A stretch of DNA of 5,353 nt from Propionibacterium sp. (lineage in GTDB: Bacteria; Actinomycetota; Actinomycetes; Propionibacteriales; Propionibacteriaceae): the NCBI GenBank assembly GCA_012837465.1, contig DURG01000377.1, positions 1 to 5,353 on the forward strand. Direction: 5' to 3'. The notes beneath the pieces are model-generated. The model made no database searches. It was not told where the DNA came from and saw nothing but the letters and a program-made list of their open reading frames with translations. A program made the translations under genes and the position numbers. Within the stretch, counting starts at the first letter, position 1. Each line of letters begins with the position of its first letter. This document shows, one piece after another, positions 1 to 5,353 of this stretch.

Positions 1-1928
1 CGCCCCGCCTCCTGGTCCCACTCGATGTGGGTGGTCACGGTGCGCGGCTCGAGCGCGCCGTCGTCCTCCACCAGTTCGTAGGAGCCGGAGGCGCCCACCG
101 CGATGACCAGCTCGAGGTCGTCGGGCAGGTCGGCGGCGCGGACCCGTTCGCCTGCCAGCGGCAGGACCGTGCCCGCCTTCGCCAGCACGGGGACGGTCTC
201 GAGGGTGCGGTGCATGGTCAGCAGGCGCCCGCCGTCGTAGCGCACGCCGGTCATGAGGTCCACCCAGTCGCCCGGGGGCAGCCAGGTCTGCACCGAGCCC
301 AGCTGGGAATCCGGGTCCACGGGGCTGGTGATGGGCGCCACGATGAGGCAGCGTCCCAGCCAGTACTGGTTGTCGACGTCGTAGGCGTGCTCGATGCCGC
401 CGTGCGTGTGATACATCGGCTTGACGATCGGTAGCCCCGTCGCCCACTCGGTGTAGAGGTAGGGCACCAGTGCGTGGCGCAGCCGGAGGAATTCGCCCAT
501 GATGTCGCGCACGTCCGGCCGGAACTTCCAGGGCTCCTTGCCGAGGAACGGATCGAATGTGGAGTGCAGCCGGTTGATGGGCGACAGTACGCCGAACTGC
601 AGCCAGCGCAGCGCCATCTCGTCGTCACGCTCCCCGAAGGCGTGGCCACCGATGTCGTGGCTCCACATGCCGTAGCCGATGTTGGCCGCCGTCGCCGTGA
701 ACCAGGGCTGGAACTCGAGCGACGCCCACGTGGTGATGGTGTCGCCGGAGAAGCCGACGGGGTAGCGGTGCGACCCCGGCCCGCTGTAGCGCGACAGGAT
801 CAGCGGACGCCGCCCACGCTGGATCATGTCGAGCGTGTGGTGGTGGTTCAGCAGCCACAGGGGGTCGACGCCGGTGCGGCTGTGGGTGCCCTGCTGCCAG
901 TCGATCCACCAGAAGTCGACGCCCATGTCTTCGAGCGGGTGGTGGACGGCGGTGAAGTAGGCGTGCACGAAGTCGGGGTCGTTGAGGTCGAACTCGACGG
1001 GCAGCCCGCTCTCCGGGTCGCGTCCCAGGGCTTCGCAGACGGCGGGATAGGCGTCCTCGAATGCTCGGATGCCGTCGGCGGGGTGGACGTTGAGCGAGAC
1101 GGCCATGCCACGATCGTGCAGGCCCTTGAGGAAGGCTGCCGGATCGGCGAAGAGTTCGGGGTTCCAGGAGTAGCCGGTCCAGCCGTGACCGTAGCGGGGG
1201 TCGATGTCGGTGAGGTGCCAGTCCATGTCGATGACGGCCACGCTGAACGGGAGCCGCTCCTCGGCGAAGCGGTCCATCAGGGCTTCGTACTCGTCCTGCG
1301 TGTACGGGTGGTAACGGCTCCACCAGTTGCCCAGGGCGTAGCGTGGGATGAGCGGCGTCTGGCCGGTGATCGAGTGGTAGTCGGCGACGGCGTCGGCGTG
1401 GCGGCTGCCGTGCACGAAGACGTACAGGTCGACGCGGCCGGGCTTCGGGGGCACGAGCGTGCCCTCCTCGGTCAGCGTGAAGGATGCGGAGTCGTCGAGG
1501 ACCGCGATCCCGGCTCGGCTGGCCACGCCGTCCTCGACGGGGGTGGCGCCGTCGATCGTGTCGAGCGTGCGGGCCGTGCCGCCGAGGTTGACGCGGTGCC
1601 CGACGAGCGCCGCGAAGTGGTTCTCGATGGGCTCGCCGTAGCGCCAGACGGAGTGGTAGTTGATGCGTCCGCGCACCGAAAGGCCGGCGGCGGTGGGAGC
1701 CTGGCCGTCGTAGTCGAGCTGGAAATCGTGAGTGATCAGCTGCAGGCCGTCGCCGCGCCGCTCGGCCACGACCTTCGCCGGCTGCAGCGGCCGGTCGGTC
1801 ACCACCTGGGTGGGGGAGTCCTGAAATTCACCGTCGGCGTCCCATTCGAACCGCAGCAGGGCGGGAGAGAGGACGCTGATGCGCCACGTCTCGCCGGTGA
1901 TGACCTGCTCGTTGACTACCTCTGACAC
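1..1928 (-). CDS. Glycoside hydrolase family 31 enzyme (alpha-glycosidase type), C-terminus cut off by window edge
   Basis: Retaining alpha-glycosidase of the GH31 TIM-barrel family, probably cytoplasmic since no signal peptide is visible. The frame is open for 642 codons from GTG at 1928-1926 to the left edge. A Shine-Dalgarno GAGGAAAGG (1946-1938) sits nine bases upstream, which supports this start. Residues 1 to ~190 form the N-terminal beta-sandwich. The barrel begins near GNWWSRY (200-206), followed by the substrate-binding stretch VIDMDWH (D234, D236). The nucleophile is D343 in WWIDWQQG, the acid/base is D396 in GFSGDT, and HDIGGH (424-429) and SPINRLH (R453, H455) follow. A C-terminal beta-domain (WLPPGDWVDLMTG) is visible. 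GH31 proteins are usually 650-800 residues or more, so only a short tail is missing. The nucleophile motif is W-I-D-W-Q-Q, not the common WxDMNE of alpha-glucosidases and alpha-xylosidases, so family membership is firm but the substrate cannot be named. It is transcribed away from the AI-2E gene. Confidence 0.93.
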   Translation of the reverse strand, partial: MSEVVNEQVITGETWRISVLSPALLRFEWDADGEFQDSPTQVVTDRPLQPAKVVAERRGDGLQLITHDFQLDYDGQAPTAAGLSVRGRINYHSVWRYGEPIENHFAALVGHRVNLGGTARTLDTIDGATPVEDGVASRAGIAVLDDSASFTLTEEGTLVPPKPGRVDLYVFVHGSRHADAVADYHSITGQTPLIPRYALGNWWSRYHPYTQDEYEALMDRFAEERLPFSVAVIDMDWHLTDIDPRYGHGWTGYSWNPELFADPAAFLKGLHDRGMAVSLNVHPADGIRAFEDAYPAVCEALGRDPESGLPVEFDLNDPDFVHAYFTAVHHPLEDMGVDFWWIDWQQGTHSRTGVDPLWLLNHHHTLDMIQRGRRPLILSRYSGPGSHRYPVGFSGDTITTWASLEFQPWFTATAANIGYGMWSHDIGGHAFGERDDEMALRWLQFGVLSPINRLHSTFDPFLGKEPWKFRPDVRDIMGEFLRLRHALVPYLYTEWATGLPIVKPMYHTHGGIEHAYDVDNQYWLGRCLIVAPITSPVDPDSQLGSVQTWLPPGDWVDLMTGVRYDGGRLLTMHRTLETVPVLAKAGTVLPLAGERVRAADLPDDLELVIAVGASGSYELVEDDGALEPRTVTTHIEWDQEAG

Positions 1929-1937
1929 GTGCTGACG

Positions 1938-1946
1938 CCTTTCCTC
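1938..1946 (-). promoter_or_regulatory. Shine-Dalgarno sequence of the GH31 gene
   Basis: On the minus strand GAGGAAAGG lies nine bases before the GTG at 1928. It is purine-rich and complementary to the 16S rRNA 3' end. No ATG in the same frame lies between it and the first recognisable residues, so it decides the GTG start. Confidence 0.6.
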
Positions 1947-2035
1947 GGTTCCGCCACATTCTTGCAGTTGGGGTTGCTCAGGGTGTCCGATGGGTTGGCT
2001 TCCACCGGGTCGGTACTGTTGATCTGCAGAGAAGC

Positions 2036-2042
2036 AAGGAGG
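2036..2042 (+). promoter_or_regulatory. Strong Shine-Dalgarno of the AI-2E family gene
   Basis: AAGGAGG is a perfect anti-16S match. It is followed by only four bases (CCGC) before the GTG at 2047, slightly tighter than usual. It fixes the GTG as the start. Confidence 0.75.
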
Positions 2043-2046
2043 CCGC

Positions 2047-3519
2047 GTGAACGACCAGGGCGAGCCCAGGCCAGCGACGAATGAGTCGCTGCCGTTCGAC
2101 GAGGACACGCTGATTGCGCTGCCGTCGCCCAACCCGGAAGACCCGGTGGACAGGGCCGACGTCATCGGCGAGGGCGGCCGCTGGGTGGCCGCCTGGGCCG
2201 GCCGCTTCCTGCTCACTGCGGCCGCGCTGCTGGCCATCGGGTGGATCGTCGGCAAGTTCTGGAGCGGCATCCTGCCCGCGCTGCTGGCGCTGCTGTTCGC
2301 CTCCGTGCTGTGGCCCGTGACGGCGTGGTTGAAGAAGCGCGGTGTGCCCTACGTGGCTGGCGCGGCAATCTCGCTGCTCGGGGGCTTCGGCCTGTTGGCC
2401 GGGCTCGTCTGGCTGATCGCGCCGGGTATCGCCTCGCAGTGGTCCACGCTCTCCGGCCAGGCGGTCAAGGGCGTCCAGCAACTTCAGGACTGGGCCGCAG
2501 GCCCTCCGCTCAACCTGCGCGACGAGCAACTCAACGACTGGATCGACCAGGGCCTCGCGTGGCTCCAAGGCCGCAGCGGCGAACTGGTCACCCAGGTGAT
2601 GAGCCTGGGCGGCTCCATCGGTAGTGGCGTCGTCACGCTCCTGTTGACCCTCGTGCTCACCTTCTTCTTCCTCAAGGACGGCAGCAACTTCCTCTCCTTC
2701 ACCCGCCGCATCGTCGGCCGCAAGGCGGGCTTCCACGCCACTGAGCTGCTCACCCGCCTCTGGAACACCATCTCGGGCTACATCCGCACGCAGGCCATCG
2801 TCAGCTTCGTGGATGCGCTGTTCATCGGCCTGGGGCTCGTCGTCCTCGGCGTACCGCTGGCCTTCCCCCTGGCGGTCATCACGTTCATCGCCGGCTTCAT
2901 CCCCATGGTGGGGGCCATCACCGCAGGAGCCCTCGCGGTGCTGGTGGCGCTGGTGTCCAACGGCGTCTACACCGCGCTCTTCGTCCTGATCCTGATCCTC
3001 GTCGTGCAGCAGTTGGAGGGCAACATCCTCCAGCCCCTCCTGCAGTCGCGCGTCATGCAACTGCACCCCGTCGTGGTGCTCCTGGCGGTGCTGCTGGGCG
3101 GCGTGTGGGGTGGCATCGTCGGTGCCTTCCTCGCCGTCCCGATCGCGGCCTCGGCGGCCGTCGTGCTGCGCTACTTGGGCGACCTCATCGACCTGCGCAC
3201 GGGGGACCGCAGGGCCGAGGACATCCAATGGGCCACCGACGACGGCCACACCATCGCCTACGAGGGCGAGAAGCACGCCGCGTTCTTCCGCGCCCTGGTC
3301 AACCGCCGCACCGCCATGCGCGAGGCCGAGGAGGGCACGGACCAGGCCACCGTCGAACTTCCCGGCGGCCGCGAGGTCAAGGCCGAGGGCACCGGCTGGC
3401 TCGGCAAGCTCATGCGCCGCCGCCCCATGCTGCCCCGCGGCGCCACCTCGGTGGACGACGCCGCACCCGGGGTCATCGACGTCGACGAGGGCCAGGGCGA
3501 GGCTAAGCAGCAGGGCTGA
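2047..3519 (+). CDS. AI-2E family transporter (PF01594-type multi-pass membrane protein)
   Basis: A 490-residue inner-membrane protein of the family named after E. coli TqsA (an autoinducer-2 exporter). The family also includes sodium/proton antiporters and many members of unknown substrate, so the name does not imply quorum sensing here. A hydrophilic N-terminus of ~50 residues precedes a helical hairpin (~53-92) and a third helix (~102-125). An amphipathic extracytoplasmic segment (~126-188) follows, then a helix at ~191-210 ending in FFFLKDG. The conserved second half includes GYIRTQAIVSFVDALFIGLG (244-263), GFIPMVGA (283-290), QQLEGNILQPLLQSRVMQLH (321-340) and LLGGVWGGIVGAFLAVP (349-365), about eight helices in all. 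These motifs are the family signature. Residues ~384-490 form a charged tail longer than the core domain needs. The GTG start is set by AAGGAGG at 2036-2042. The gene is single, divergent from GH31 and convergent with the dehydrogenase. Confidence 0.92.
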   Translation: MNDQGEPRPATNESLPFDEDTLIALPSPNPEDPVDRADVIGEGGRWVAAWAGRFLLTAAALLAIGWIVGKFWSGILPALLALLFASVLWPVTAWLKKRGVPYVAGAAISLLGGFGLLAGLVWLIAPGIASQWSTLSGQAVKGVQQLQDWAAGPPLNLRDEQLNDWIDQGLAWLQGRSGELVTQVMSLGGSIGSGVVTLLLTLVLTFFFLKDGSNFLSFTRRIVGRKAGFHATELLTRLWNTISGYIRTQAIVSFVDALFIGLGLVVLGVPLAFPLAVITFIAGFIPMVGAITAGALAVLVALVSNGVYTALFVLILILVVQQLEGNILQPLLQSRVMQLHPVVVLLAVLLGGVWGGIVGAFLAVPIAASAAVVLRYLGDLIDLRTGDRRAEDIQWATDDGHTIAYEGEKHAAFFRALVNRRTAMREAEEGTDQATVELPGGREVKAEGTGWLGKLMRRRPMLPRGATSVDDAAPGVIDVDEGQGEAKQQG

Positions 3520-3539
3520 CGCTCCCGGCGATCAGCCCT
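3512..3539. terminator. Bidirectional hairpin shared by two convergent genes
   Basis: AGGGCTGA (3512-3519) and TCAGCCCT (3532-3539) are perfect inverted repeats of eight bases. The loop can pair further as CGC (3520-3522) with GCG (3528-3530), leaving TCCCG at the tip and A3531 bulged. The left arm contains the TGA stop of the AI-2E gene and the right arm the TGA stop of the dehydrogenase gene on the other strand. No T-run follows on either strand, so it is not a textbook intrinsic terminator. U-poor hairpins are common gene ends in actinobacteria, and a two-way terminator is the natural reading. Confidence 0.6.
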
Positions 3540-4263
3540 CCCGGTGCATCTTGTGCTTGGCCTGCGCGCGGGGGCGGATGGTCAGGCGGTCGATGTTGAC
3601 GCGTGACGGGCGCGTGGCCATGTACACGATGGCGTCGGCGATGTCGTCGGCCGTCAGCGGCTCGGCGACGCCCGCGTAGACCTTCGCCGCGCGCTCCTTG
3701 TCGCCGCCGAAGCGGGTGAGGGAGAACTCCTCGGTCTCGACGAGGCCAGGGCAGATCTCGGTGATGCGCACCGGCTTGTCGTAGAGCTCCAGGCGCATCG
3801 ACTCGACGATGGCGCGCTCGCCTGCCTTCGCCGCGCAGTAGCCTGCGCCACCCTCGTAGCCGGCGTCGGCCGCGATCGAGGTGACGAACACGATGATCCC
3901 CTCCGCTTTCAGCACGGCCGGCAGGAGCGCCTTGGTGACGCGCGCGGTGCCGAGGGTGTTGGTGGCGATCATCTGGGCCCACTTGTCCAGGTCCGCCTCG
4001 GCCACGGGCTCCAGCCCCAGCGCTCCGCCAGCGTTGTTGACGAGCACGTCCAAGCGGCCATCGGCGGCCTCGACGAGGCGCGCCACGTCGTCGTCCTTCG
4101 TGATGTCGCAGGCGACGGCCACGCCGCCGATCTCCTTGGCCAGGGCCTCGATCCGTTCGGCCCTGCGGGCGGCACAGATGACGCGGAAGCCGCGGTCGGC
4201 CAACAGCCGTGCGGTGGCCTCCCCGATCCCGGAACTGGCGCCAGTGACAACAGCAGTCTTCAT
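3532..4263 (-). CDS. YdfG-like short-chain dehydrogenase/reductase (SDR family, NAD(P)-dependent)
   Basis: A 243-residue cytoplasmic classical SDR. The Rossmann motif TGASSGIG is at 7-14, NNAG at 76-79, catalytic Asn at 102, Ser at 129, and the YxxxK pair at Tyr142 and Lys146, followed by CPGLVETEEF (171-180). All active-site residues are present. Arginines 33-34 after the second strand (AARR) favour NADP(H) over NAD(H). From memory, the stretches ALGLEP, PGLVETEEFS, RFGGD and VNIDRLTI line up well with E. coli YdfG, an NADP-dependent 3-hydroxy acid dehydrogenase acting on serine, allo-threonine and malonic semialdehyde. The subfamily is therefore likely, while the true substrate is inferred. 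The ATG at 4263-4261 has an in-frame TAG 12 bases upstream (4275-4273), so the protein cannot start earlier. There is no clear Shine-Dalgarno; a TAGGCT box six bases before ATG suggests a leaderless message. Confidence 0.9.
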   Translation of the reverse strand: MKTAVVTGASSGIGEATARLLADRGFRVICAARRAERIEALAKEIGGVAVACDITKDDDVARLVEAADGRLDVLVNNAGGALGLEPVAEADLDKWAQMIATNTLGTARVTKALLPAVLKAEGIIVFVTSIAADAGYEGGAGYCAAKAGERAIVESMRLELYDKPVRITEICPGLVETEEFSLTRFGGDKERAAKVYAGVAEPLTADDIADAIVYMATRPSRVNIDRLTIRPRAQAKHKMHREG

Positions 4264-4269
4264 GGTCTC

Positions 4270-4275
4270 AGCCTA
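4270..4275 (-). promoter_or_regulatory. Putative -10 box for leaderless transcription of the dehydrogenase gene
   Basis: On the minus strand TAGGCT is followed by six bases (GAGACC) and then the ATG at 4263. TANNNT at this distance places the RNA start at the A of the start codon, the known layout of actinobacterial leaderless genes. No TTGACA-like -35 is evident, and its expected place lies in the foot of the upstream hairpin. Confidence 0.5.
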
Positions 4276-4281
4276 TGACGC

Positions 4282-4315
4282 GCGACGGACCCCGCTTGGA
4301 GGCGGGGCCCGTCGT
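4282..4315 (-). terminator. GC-rich hairpin, probable gpmA terminator
   Basis: CCCCGC (4290-4295) pairs with GCGGGG (4302-4307) around the six-base loop TTGGAG. After one A/C mismatch, CGACGG (4283-4288) pairs with CCGTCG (4309-4314), and a G-T pair closes the base. It starts about 23 bases past the gpmA stop and ends 18 bases before the dehydrogenase ATG. No T-run follows. It probably ends gpmA transcription and separates it from the dehydrogenase transcript, though it could also be only an RNA-stabilising stem within a shared message. Confidence 0.6.
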
Positions 4316-4338
4316 CGATGGCCAAGTAGGAGTTGTTG

Positions 4339-5088
4339 CTACTTCTTGCCTTGGTTCTTCACAGCCTCGATGGAGGCCTTGGCGGCCTCGGGGTCGAGGT
4401 AGCGGCCACCGCGGGTGACCGGCTTGTAGTCCTCGTCCAGCTCGTAGTAGAGCGGGATGCCGGTGGGGATGTTCAGGCCAGCGATGTCCTCGTCGGAGAT
4501 GCCGTCGAGGTGCTTGACCAGCGCGCGCAGCGAGTTGCCGTGCGCGGTGACCAGCACGGTCTTGCCCTCTGCCAGATCCGGCACGATGTGCGCCTCCCAA
4601 TAGGGCAGCAGGCGGGCGACGACATCCTTCAGGCACTCGGTGCGGGGGCGGTCCGCCTCGGGGATGTCCGCGTAGCGGGGGTCGTGGTGCTGGCTGTACT
4701 CGTCGTCGACGTCGATCGGCGGGGGCGGGGTGTCGTAGCTACGACGCCACAGCATGAACTGCTCCTCGCCGAACTGTTCGAGGGTCTGCGCCTTGTCCTT
4801 TCCCTGCAGGGCGCCGTAGTGGCGCTCGTTCAGACGCCAATGGCGCTTGACGGGGATCCAGTGGCGGTCGCAGCCGTCCAGCGCCAGGTTGGCGGTGTGG
4901 ATGGCGCGGCGCAGCAGGGAGGTGTGCAGGATGTCGGGCAGGAGGTTCTCCTGCTTGAGCAGATCGGCGGCCTTCTTGGCCTCGCCGATGCCCTTCTCGT
5001 TGATGTCGACGTCCACCCAGCCGGTGAACAGGTTCTTGGCGTTCCATTCGCTCTCGCCGTGACGGAGCAGGATCAGCTTCGCAGTCAT
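4339..5088 (-). CDS. gpmA: 2,3-bisphosphoglycerate-dependent phosphoglycerate mutase (EC 5.4.2.11)
   Basis: Interconverts 3-phosphoglycerate and 2-phosphoglycerate in glycolysis and gluconeogenesis in the cytoplasm, through a phosphohistidine intermediate primed by 2,3-bisphosphoglycerate. The 249-residue length is typical of the cofactor-dependent bacterial enzyme. The histidine-phosphatase motif LLRHGESEWN gives R9 and the phosphorylated H10, FTGWVDVDIN follows (21-30), SLLRRA gives R60-R61, LNERHYGALQG (86-96) contains the acid/base E88, and TAHGNSLRAL (181-190) contains the second active-site H183. IPTGIPLYYELD (207-218) is the usual C-terminal signature. Nothing is missing. The ATG at 5088-5086 matches the family N-terminus exactly. 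The nearest ribosome-binding candidate (AGGGTGGG) is poor and overlaps a TAGGGT box six bases before ATG, so leaderless expression is likely. It lies 42 bases downstream of a broken deacetylase gene on the same strand. Confidence 0.97.
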   Translation of the reverse strand: MTAKLILLRHGESEWNAKNLFTGWVDVDINEKGIGEAKKAADLLKQENLLPDILHTSLLRRAIHTANLALDGCDRHWIPVKRHWRLNERHYGALQGKDKAQTLEQFGEEQFMLWRRSYDTPPPPIDVDDEYSQHHDPRYADIPEADRPRTECLKDVVARLLPYWEAHIVPDLAEGKTVLVTAHGNSLRALVKHLDGISDEDIAGLNIPTGIPLYYELDEDYKPVTRGGRYLDPEAAKASIEAVKNQGKK

Positions 5089-5094
5089 GTGCCC

Positions 5095-5100
5095 ACCCTA
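5095..5100 (-). promoter_or_regulatory. gpmA: Putative -10 box for leaderless transcription of gpmA
   Basis: TAGGGT on the minus strand is followed by six bases (GGGCAC) and the ATG at 5088, putting the likely RNA start on the start codon. It has the same geometry as the box before the dehydrogenase gene. No obvious -35 hexamer is present in the short gap back to the stop codon at 5131. The same bases could instead serve as a weak Shine-Dalgarno (GGGTGGG). Confidence 0.5.
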
Positions 5101-5130
5101 CCGGCGCCGCGGTGGGCGCGTGTGTCGGGC

Positions 5131-5353
5131 CTACCCGATCACGTGGAACTCGTAACCCGCCCCTCGATAGGCCTCGATCACCTGCGGCAGGGTCTGGAGG
5201 GTGAGGTCCTTGCCCTCGGCATCGTGGGATCCGAGGCGTCATCGCATGGTTGGGCCCGTCGTCGAAGGTGAGGAAGATCTGCTTGCTGCCGTCGGTGGGC
5301 TGCTTGGCGAGCCATTGTTGGACCTGCCGGGCCGGGACGGAGTAGGCCTCTGC
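5131..5353 (-). pseudogene. Polysaccharide deacetylase (NodB domain) remnant, internally deleted and frameshifted; 5' end outside window
   Basis: From the right edge one frame reads SVPARQVQQWLAKQ, then QIFLTFDDGPNHAMTPRI, with TFDDGP at 5269-5252. This is motif 1 of carbohydrate esterase family 4 / NodB deacetylases, where the two aspartates act as catalytic base and metal ligand. Directly after it, in a different frame, comes HDAEGKDLTLQTLPQVIEAY and the end GAGYEFHVIG, with a TAG stop at 5133-5131. That is the normal end of a NodB domain (the final LxHD motif and the last helix and strand). The middle of the domain, with the metal-binding HxxxH motif and normally well over 100 residues, is absent. 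The junction lies near 5226-5240. An active deacetylase would remove acetyl groups from peptidoglycan or other polysaccharides; this copy cannot fold as one. A misassembly is the main alternative. Confidence 0.75.

Larger units (their letters stand above)
1929..2046. promoter_or_regulatory. Divergent intergenic region between the GH31 and AI-2E genes
   Basis: These 118 bases must hold the promoters of both divergent genes unless either is read from within the other. For the plus strand, TACTGT (2014-2019) fits an actinobacterial TANNNT -10 box and would start RNA near 2026, upstream of the Shine-Dalgarno. The TTGGCT at 1995-2000 is only 13 bases before it, too close for a normal -35. For the minus strand I see no good TANNNT box at a sensible distance. 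Two similar words, GGGTTGCT (1971-1978) and GGGTTGGCT (1992-2000), and a small inverted repeat, ACCG-GGT-CGGT (2004-2014), are present. They are too short to call an operator. Confidence 0.35.

Noticed and set aside
625..1323. Minus-strand frame of 232 codons inside the GH31 gene
   Set aside because: It is an alternate frame of the same strand, Arg/Pro-rich and low in complexity, and overlaps the real GH31 frame with its nucleophile and acid/base motifs.
474..1925. A 483-codon open frame on the plus strand, antisense to the GH31 gene
   Set aside because: It is a GC-bias shadow. Its translation is Val/Gly/Asp/Arg-rich without any family motif, while the opposite strand carries all the GH31 catalytic motifs.
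1995..2019. A standard sigma-70 promoter TTGGCT...TACTGT for the AI-2E gene
   Set aside because: The two hexamers are only 13 bases apart, too short for normal spacing, so only the -10-like element is kept as a weak candidate.
1978..3276. A 432-codon open frame antisense to the AI-2E gene
   Set aside because: The product is highly biased (Asp/Gln/Glu/Arg-rich) with no recognisable domain and is fully explained as a shadow of the membrane protein's codons.
2047..3519. A quorum-sensing (autoinducer-2) export function for the AI-2E family gene
   Set aside because: The family name comes from one E. coli member; no luxS or signalling gene is in the window, and most family members have other or unknown substrates.
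5131..5263. Programmed frameshift as the explanation for the two deacetylase frames
   Set aside because: A frameshift alone would not remove the central catalytic motifs. Most of the domain is missing between the two frames and there is no slippery heptamer at the junction.
4333..5271. A 312-codon plus-strand frame opposite gpmA
   Set aside because: It is an antisense shadow; the repeated Val/Leu/Gly/Asp composition mirrors gpmA codons and it crosses the intergenic region and the deacetylase remnant without any motif.

Overview
The window is a GC-rich bacterial chromosome segment, densely coded, with GTG starts, strong G/C bias at third codon positions and TANNNT-type -10 boxes. This fits a high-GC actinobacterium. 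A member of the Propionibacteriaceae or a related family is my best guess, but that rests on general resemblance and no marker gene proves it.

Layout from left to right. (1) A minus-strand glycoside hydrolase family 31 gene (complement of <1..1928) runs off the left edge, so its C-terminus is missing. (2) A 118-base divergent gap (1929-2046) separates it from (3) a plus-strand AI-2E family membrane protein gene (2047-3519). (4) That gene converges on a minus-strand YdfG-like short-chain dehydrogenase gene (3532-4263). The 12-base gap between them is the loop of a hairpin whose two arms contain the two stop codons. (5) A minus-strand gpmA gene for 2,3-bisphosphoglycerate-dependent phosphoglycerate mutase (4339-5088) follows, with a GC-rich hairpin between it and the dehydrogenase. 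(6) At the right edge is the broken end of a polysaccharide deacetylase gene (complement of 5131..>5353). Its first catalytic motif (TFDDGP) is joined almost directly, and out of frame, to the last ~25 codons of the gene, so the middle of the domain is gone.

These genes do not form one pathway. gpmA is central glycolysis, the GH31 enzyme is carbohydrate catabolism, the dehydrogenase is a general small hydroxy-acid or carbonyl oxidoreductase, and the AI-2E protein is a transporter of unknown substrate. The dehydrogenase and gpmA share the same start architecture: a TAGGNT box, six bases, then ATG, with no good Shine-Dalgarno. This suggests separate leaderless transcripts. The GH31 and AI-2E genes instead have clear Shine-Dalgarno sequences and GTG starts.

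I found no tRNA, rRNA, CRISPR array, insertion sequence or phage feature, and no gene-free stretch longer than about 120 bases. I see no convincing new multi-gene system. The most interesting items are the internally deleted deacetylase, the unusual nucleophile motif of the GH31 enzyme, the shared stop-codon hairpin and the paired leaderless starts.
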